The notes under the pieces were generated by a model, which saw only the letters and a program-made list of their open reading frames with translations, did not search any database and was not told the origin of the DNA. From positions 1 to 13,677 of the forward strand of contig BDIU01000304.1 in the NCBI GenBank assembly GCA_002118135.1: DNA of 13,677 bases, given 5' to 3'. This document shows, in pieces, positions 8,713 through 13,677 of the stretch. Every line of letters starts with the position of its first letter. Position 1 is the first letter of the stretch. This stretch comes from Trebouxia sp. TZW2008 (lineage: Eukaryota; Chlorophyta; Trebouxiophyceae; Trebouxiales; Trebouxiaceae). A program made the translations under genes and the position numbers.

Positions 8713-11700
8713 GTAAGTCTGCAGTTGTGGCTGAACTATATGTTAATTCAGCAGGCACTGAGCTGGTCTTGTGCAAGCAGCTTTGCATACAAAACTGTGA
8801 GCCACACAGCTACCATGAAAGACCCCACACCTATGCTCACAATCCTCCGACCCCAGACCTGCGTGTGGCACTTGCCACCGACCCTGCAGCAAAGTCAAAC
8901 CAGGGGCAGCAGCCAGACCACCCTAAAGCTTTAGATGCACTGTGAGATTCTTTTTGCAAAGTCAAGCCCACAGCAGTCACATTTCTGTGCGTTAGTCATG
9001 TAAAGGCTCCTGTACCTTCAGCTGACATGCATGCAATACATGCAGGTACTTTATGTATGCAACAACCTGTTTAGTGGAGCGCGCATGGCGGTTTGGACTG
9101 CCACTTGTGCTGGTTGACATACCAGGTTGCTGCTGCTGCTGCTGCTGTGTTGATGACGTCTCATATGTGCCTCAGAGTGACGCTTTGCTGCTGCGCTGCA
9201 GGAGGCTTTCACACTGTTGCTGTGGTTGGGTTCATTGCTCCTTTGGCTGTGACTGTCTTAGGGCCAGCCACAGGCCAACTGCTGGACCAATCGCCACGTC
9301 AAAAGGCCCTCAACTTTTGCGCTGTTGTGCAAGGCATTTGCATAGTTTTATCAGGTGATCCCTGCATACTGCATGACTTCTTCAGCGCCGCAGGTGCAGG
9401 GCTTGACAGGCAAGCTGACAGTGCTCAGCCTGGTTGTGAATTATCAACTACAGCAGCTGCAATCATAACACTCATTGCAGTCGCAATGCAGTATGTGTGC
9501 ATAGGCATCAACTCAGTGATCAGACATGAATCTGCACATGATTTGCAGAGGCAGTATATGATTGTATGCAATGTTGTACAGGCCTTGTCATGTGGCGGGC
9601 AGTCCAGCTTGGAAAGTCTTTCTACCTTCAGCAAAGCCCATTATTTCTGATCCTGCTCGTCTTCACAATGCTAGAGCGGCTGACATCCTTTGCCTCGGAT
9701 ATTGCAATAGAGAGGGATTGGCTCACAAAGCTTGTAGGCAAGTACCATTTCCCTCTTTCATGTCCCTGCCACCCATTGCTACGATTTGTTACACCAGCAA
9801 CAGCACTGGTATTGCAACAGGTACCCACTTACACAGCACAGGGGATATGCTGGCAGCAGCACTCACATAGTCACATCAGTGGCAGTAGCTAAATGAGCTC
9901 ATGCTCTAACAACACAAGCACCTGATGCCATGCCACGCATGCCACACATGCCAGTTGTGCTCAAGGCTTTCATGCCAGCGGCAAGTGCAACATCATGCAG
10001 GACGCTTGCCTCTCTGACCGTCCGTTGCAAAGCCACAAGCTGATGCCCATGATCAGTCACTGTCTGAAAGTCAACTGAAATATACAGGTAGAGGCAATGA
10101 GACCGCTCTAGCAGAGGCCAATGCTGCTTTGAGAAGAATGGACCAAATTGCCGAGTTGTTGGGCACATTAGCATTTGGCTGGCTCATCACAAACTACGGC
10201 AACCTGTGTGCTCTACCTGTTCTAACGGGGATAGCATTTCTGGCCTTGCCCTTTGAGATTTGGGCCATTTCGCGGGTACACTTACATCTGTGTGTGCTGG
10301 CAAACATGTGTGGGCATGCTGTGAACCTTACGAGCACTACAGTGCACACTTTCATCATTGCATGGCACATCCAGAGGCTCTTTGCCATGTGGTGGTCCTG
10401 AGCATGTTTGCCTGCGGATGCATATTCTCTGCAAGCCATGTCAAGCAAATAGCGTCATTTGGTGAATTTGTCCTGTTCAGCAAAGACCCTCAAGCACAAC
10501 CAGAGGGTGCACAGGGTTCTTGTGATGCATTGCAATTTCAGGCCATGTTTCCAATACATTGTGTTGAACATTAGGTGGTCAACTTTGCAGCTGGTGCCCT
10601 GACTACCGACAGAGCAGAGGCTATTGCCATCAGGCTGTCTGCAAAGTCTGGCTCAAAGGACAGCAACAAGGCGACCATCTCATTGGAAGGCATCTTGAAA
10701 GGTGCGCCCTGCCAATCAGCTAATGGTCCGATTACAGCACAACTTGCGCATCTGCTGTAATTCGACAAGGTCACATATTTGAATTTATCGCATGCACAAA
10801 AACTGCCTGTGCACGCTTGCTTGCTGACAGGATTGACTGTCGCCTTTGGTGCCGCCTGTGTGTCTACAGCGCACAGTGCAGCAACAGTAGTGATATGACT
10901 GCATGTGCTCTTGAGGTTTGCAGCTTGAGTGTAAGTCCAGCTGTCCAACCTGCATTTTCTGCAGGCCTAGGTGATTCGGCTCAGGAGACAGTGCACAGCT
11001 GGCAGCTGTACTTCCAGCACCCGGAGCTACCTGCCAGCCTGGCGTTCATCATGCTGCACTTCAATGCAGTCTTGCCACCATGTTGCAGCTTGCATACACA
11101 CATAGACACAGCTTTCCAATCTGCATTGTCTGACTGCAGGCCTAGTTCAGTCTGCTCAACAGACAGTGCACGGTTGGCAGCTGTACTTCCAGCAGCCGGT
11201 GCTACCTGCCAGCCTGGAGTTCATTATGCTGCACTTCAATGCAATCTTGTCAATGTCTTGCAGCTTGCATGCACACATAGGCACAGCTTTCCAACCTGCA
11301 TTGTCTGACTGCAGGCCTGGTTCAGTCTGCTCAACAGACAGTGCACAGTTGGCAGCTATTCTTCCAGCACCTGGGGCTACCTGCCAGCCTGGTACTCAGC
11401 ATCAATGCAGTCTTGTCACCAGATTGCAGCTTGCATGCACACATAGGCGCAGCTGTTCAATCTGCCTCTCTTGACTGCAGGTCTGGGTCAGTCTGCTCAG
11501 GAAACAGTGCACAGTTGGCAGCTGTACTTCCAGCAGCCAGTGCTACCTGCCAGCCTGGCATTCATCATGCTGCACTTCAATGCAGTCTTGTCGCCAGGCT
11601 GCCTCATGACGGCCTTCTTGACATCACGAGGCCTCAACGGCACAGCTGCGGCTGTTTTCAGGTCAGAATGCTGCACTTTGATGCAGTCTTGTCACCAGGC

Positions 11701-13375
11701 TGCCTCATGATGGTGTTCTTGAAATCATGAGGCCTCAGCGGCCGTTGAAGCCGCTGCAGCTGTCTCCAGGTCAGCTGCTTGCTCCAGGGGCAAGACAGAC
11801 AGCACAGCATAGAATTGTGTGTCTGCATGCCGTTTGGGGCCATTAGTGTTCGCAGCTATGTACCACCTTGAGCTACAACCCTTGTGGTAACTCTGTTGTC
11901 GTGCTTTGCTCAGAATGACAAGGTGTGGTGGCATCACACTGGGACCGTCACACAGGGTACTTCAATGCACTGCAACTTCTCAGCAGGAGACAATGCTGCA
12001 TGAACAGCGCCTTTTTGTCTACACAAGTTGTGAAAGCAGTGGGACTGCAACGGTAGAAGCCGCATCATGGGAATACACCTGCGTGCTATAGCGCTCGGCA
12101 CTGATTCTGTCATATATCCTTTGCAGAGCTGCATGTGCTGTGATGGGCTTTGTGGGCACCTGGGTGGGTGAAGCCCTGGTGAGCAGCATTGGCCTGCTAC
12201 GCACTGGAATATGTGCGCTGGCGCTGCAAGCAAGCAGCCTCGCCCTTGCAGCAGTCATTTACAGGTGAGCAACAGAGAGCACGGGCTGACCAAGGCCTGT
12301 GAAGAACGTGCTTGCAGCCAGTTGCACAGAAGACAGTTCAATTGAACATGCAGACAGTGTTCACTGGCTGAAATGAATGCAGAGTGCTCTGCACCAAGGA
12401 AACTTGCCTCTGGCGTGCCAGTCCATCAGAAGCTGCTCTTTTGCCATCCTGACAAGCAACAGTACCAAACACATCAAGATTAGACGCTCATGCTTTGTGT
12501 GGTTTTGCTTGTTGCAGGAGCGCACCTGTGAACCAAAACAAACTAAAAGTTGGCATGTTGATGCGTTGACTTGTGCCATTTGCCGAATGTCAGTAAAATT
12601 TTTTAAGTTCAAGTACAAGTACTGTGCGGAGAACAGTATTTGCATGAGCTGCTCTTGTGATGTCAGCTGAAAATAACTGATGGTGGTGCTGAAGGTCTCA
12701 CCTGGCTCACGCCCACATACAACAGGCAGGTGCCACCGCTGCATCAGCCTTGGGGCGCGTGGTTGCTGGGGTGCCAGTATATACCTGGTTCTTCTGTGGC
12801 ATGATTGTCTTGTCTAGGGTAGCCTTCTGGGTCTATGACATGGTTGATGCCCAAGTTTTTCAGACGGTAAGCACTGTGTGCCTTTCAAGTATGCTGCGCA
12901 ACGCATGACTTCAGCTATTGCTTTGTCCGCATGCGTATTCGGAAAGAGTGGGCTGCCAAACTTAAATGGTTTGAGTCTGGCAGCCCACACTGCCCTGCCT
13001 TCAGTCAGTTGCCAGATCATTGTGAGGCTGCACGGTCTATGTGTTTGCTGCTGGTGGCATGGACAGTGGGTAGCGCTCTGGAGTTTCTCACCAGCTTACT
13101 TTGATGTTGCAATGCTGCTGGTGCAGGGTGTTGATCCTGGTGTGGTGTCTTCTGTGTCTTCAGCAGAGGTGTCCCTTTGCTCTCTGTCAGAGCTCATCAT
13201 GTTGGGCATAGCTGCATTAGCTAGTGATCCAAAGAGCTTCGGCATGTTAGTGGGGCTGTCCTCAGGGTCAGTGATTGCAGCTGCTGTACTATACACCAGC
13301 TGGGTGCAACGGCAGTCTGGCACTATACTTGACAATCCCCAAGGCTCTCATCTGCCTGCCCGAGGACTTGCATAG
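8494..13375 (+). CDS. Ferroportin-family metal exporter, plastid IREG3/MAR1-like (SLC40)
   Basis: SLC40 proteins export ferrous iron and related metals; the plant IREG3/MAR1 branch acts in plastids. Exons: 8494-8712, 8781-8941, 9046-9125, 9202-9354, 9582-9737, 10088-10275, 10575-10701, 11481-11661, 12127-12264, 12518-12548, 12726-12866, 13127-13375. They total 1824 bases, 607 residues, with consistent phases. Conserved blocks: LYFMYATTCLVERAWRFGLP, VVGFIAPLAVTVLGPATGQL, IAIERDWLTKLVG, ALAEANAALRRMDQIAELLG (animal: NAAVRRLDQI), WQLYFQQPVLPASLAFIMLH, SPGCLMTAFLTSRGLNG, AACAVMGFVGTWVGEALVSS, VAFWVYDMVDAQVFQT (animal: WSFDLTVTQLLQE), SELIMLGIAALASDPKSFG. Least certain are the exon 2 start, the tiny 31-base exon 10 (donor GTTGGC), and the exon 5 donor (GC|AAGT or GTACCA). 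Exon 8 is the last of four tandem copies. Confidence 0.94.
9126..9147 (+). repeat. Short TGC trinucleotide run at the start of a ferroportin intron
   Basis: Six to seven TGC units follow the GTTGCT donor at 9126. Read through, they would give a run of cysteines, but the frame is removed by splicing to 9202, where conserved sequence resumes (GGFHTVAVVGF). It is a simple microsatellite and is probably length-variable between strains. Confidence 0.7.
9742..10087 (+). other. Ferroportin intron with ambiguous 5' and 3' splice sites (no other gene seen)
   Basis: The end of exon 5 reads CTTGTAG|GCAAGTACC. Using the GC donor at 9738 with the acceptor ending at 10087 gives KLVG-RGNETA. Using the GT donor at 9742 with an acceptor ending at 10091 gives KLVGK-GNETA. 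Both keep the frame and give the same length. The rest of the intron shows no conserved coding sequence on either strand. Confidence 0.6.
10276..10574 (+). other. Ferroportin intron of 299 bases, no gene seen
   Basis: It lies between FEIWAISR (donor CGG|GTACAC) and VVNFAAGAL (acceptor TTAG|GTGG). Open frames occur in it on both strands, but none continues the family alignment. Nothing else is recognised. Confidence 0.6.
10965..11083 (+). pseudogene. Exon 8 copy 1 (acceptor present, 3' third and donor missing)
   Basis: It reads GLGDSAQETVHSWQLYFQHP, then ELPASLAFIMLHFNAVLPPC in the phase that exon 7 requires, with no stop. It then diverges into intron-tail sequence. Splicing to it and reading on to the copy 4 donor would meet a stop at about 11306. 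Its use would therefore give a truncated protein and probably nonsense-mediated decay. Confidence 0.75.
11140..11258 (+). pseudogene. Exon 8 copy 2 (acceptor present, 3' third and donor missing)
   Basis: It reads GLVQSAQQTVHGWQLYFQQP, then VLPASLEFIMLHFNAILSMSC, in the correct phase and without a stop. The unit distance to copy 4 (341 bases) is not a multiple of three, so use of this acceptor shifts the frame at the real donor. Confidence 0.75.
11315..11424 (+). pseudogene. Exon 8 copy 3 (nine-base deletion; 3' third and donor missing)
   Basis: It reads GLVQSAQQTVHSWQLFFQHL, then GLPASLVLSINAVLSPDC. Nine bases corresponding to three residues of the transmembrane helix are gone. The frame is still open, but the 166-base distance to copy 4 shifts the frame at the donor. 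Confidence 0.75.
11666..11769 (+). pseudogene. Exon 8 copy 5 (3' part only, with an in-frame stop and a donor-like end)
   Basis: It begins 101 bases after the matching point in copy 4 (ATGCTGCAC at 11567 and 11668). It carries MLHFDAVLSPGCLM, then the CGA codon of copy 4 (SRGLNG) is TGA here. A small insertion follows, and it ends CTCCAG|GTCAG, which resembles the true donor TTTCAG|GTCAG. It lies in the intron 11662-12126. Confidence 0.75.
11770..12126 (+). other. Remaining intron sequence before ferroportin exon 9, no gene seen
   Basis: About 360 bases of intron lie between the partial exon copy and the acceptor TTTGCAG at 12126, where RAACAVMGFVG resumes. Open frames on both strands have no recognisable content. 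Confidence 0.6.
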
Positions 13376-13677
13376 CCGATTGTGTAGATGCAGTTTGATA
13401 TTGTGTGAGTAGGTTTGTGAGGGATGCGCTTGCATTGAGATAGATGCTGCAGCTTTGATTGTGCCTGTGAAAAGCAGCTTGGCAGGCGTTTGGAATGCTT
13501 GCTGCTGCAATGCATGCTCAGTCTGCCTTTAGACGTTGTGACGACTGTGTGCTGCAGTACACACCTAGTGAATGTCATGATTGGATATTGACATCGCGGA
13601 TATATCATCCCTATGTGTTTATCTCGTGTTCTCCCCTAATGGAGAGAGGCGTTCAAATTTTTACAACAAGACAACTG
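13376..13677. other. Region downstream of ferroportin, no gene seen
   Basis: It presumably contains the ferroportin 3'UTR. No TGTAA is present on the plus strand. A TGTAA occurs on the minus strand in the last 20 bases or so, which could belong to a converging gene outside the window. Short open frames here have no family features. Confidence 0.4.

Larger units (their letters stand above)
10919..11769 (+). repeat. Tandem array of partial ferroportin exon 8 copies with their acceptors
   Basis: Four exon starts follow one another at 10965, 11140, 11315 and 11481, so the spacing is 175, 175 and 166. Each follows an intron tail of 45-57 bases that begins TGCAGCTTG (10919, 11084, 11259, 11425) and ends in CTGCAG. 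The exon parts share SAQ(E/Q)TVHSWQLYFQ, LPASL and FNAVL. Copies 1-3 stop resembling the exon after the Cys of SPGC and run into the next intron tail. Only copy 4 has the exon's 3' third and a donor. A fifth, partial copy (11666-11769) repeats only that 3' part. The nine-base shorter third period comes from an in-frame deletion in copy 3. Confidence 0.9.

Noticed and set aside
9053..9358. ORF with a long run of cysteines
   Set aside because: It reads through an intron microsatellite; the conserved ferroportin sequence resumes in another frame after the acceptor at 9201.
9355..9581. Hydrophobic stretch AAIITLIAVAMQYV as a further transmembrane exon
   Set aside because: It is open in the preceding frame, but joining donor 9354 to acceptor 9581 restores phase and gives the family-length loop (LSG-LVMWRAVQLG), so this part is intronic.
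10919..11480. Regular 175-base repeats as a CRISPR-like array or satellite
   Set aside because: The repeats are exon and intron-tail copies with coding content homologous to ferroportin; the period and the eukaryotic setting rule out CRISPR.
10965..11661. Mutually exclusive alternative exons
   Set aside because: Copies 1-3 lack a usable donor and the exon's last third, so they cannot replace copy 4; they can act only as alternative acceptors.
1..13677. tRNA or rRNA genes
   Set aside because: No cloverleaf-type T-loop/B-box sequence or rRNA-like stretch was recognised on either strand by eye.

Overview
The window looks like nuclear DNA of a green alga. I infer a chlorophyte, plausibly Trebouxiophyceae. 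Every gene is split by many short GT-AG introns (about 60-350 bases), the standard genetic code fits throughout, ATG3 has a TGTAA poly(A)-type signal in its 3' region, and the proteins resemble plant-lineage versions of their families. Four conserved genes could be assembled exon by exon. In each, the exons add up to an unbroken frame with matching intron phases.

Layout from left to right: ATG3, the autophagy E2-like enzyme (217-2122, +, 8 exons, 298 aa). It converges on a LUC7-like U1 snRNP splicing factor (2369-4641, -, 6 exons, 337 aa) with an RS/RD/RE-rich tail and an apparently degenerate second zinc finger. Upstream of LUC7 lies a decayed, 5'-truncated non-LTR retrotransposon on the minus strand (about 4960-6750). 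It has RNase H, a CCHC-like knuckle and a restriction-like endonuclease region, and ends in a hairpin and a six-base repeat tail. Next is SWC6/ZNHIT1, a subunit of the SWR1 chromatin-remodelling complex (7441-8274, -, 5 exons, 168 aa). It is head-to-head with a plastid-type ferroportin (IREG3/MAR1-like, SLC40 family; 8494-13375, +, 12 exons, 607 aa).

The most unusual structure is inside the ferroportin gene. The acceptor and 5' two-thirds of the exon covering one transmembrane region are present four times in tandem (period about 175 bases). A partial copy of the exon's 3' part plus donor follows. Only the fourth copy forms a complete exon that continues the frame. A smaller tandem duplication lies in a LUC7 intron.

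The four genes are not an operon or pathway. They are housekeeping functions: autophagy, splicing, histone H2A.Z deposition and metal transport. The only likely functional coupling is the compact SWC6/ferroportin divergent promoter, where a possible small upstream ORF overlaps the ferroportin start codon as ATGA. Family comparisons are from memory of plant, yeast and animal homologues, with no database search.
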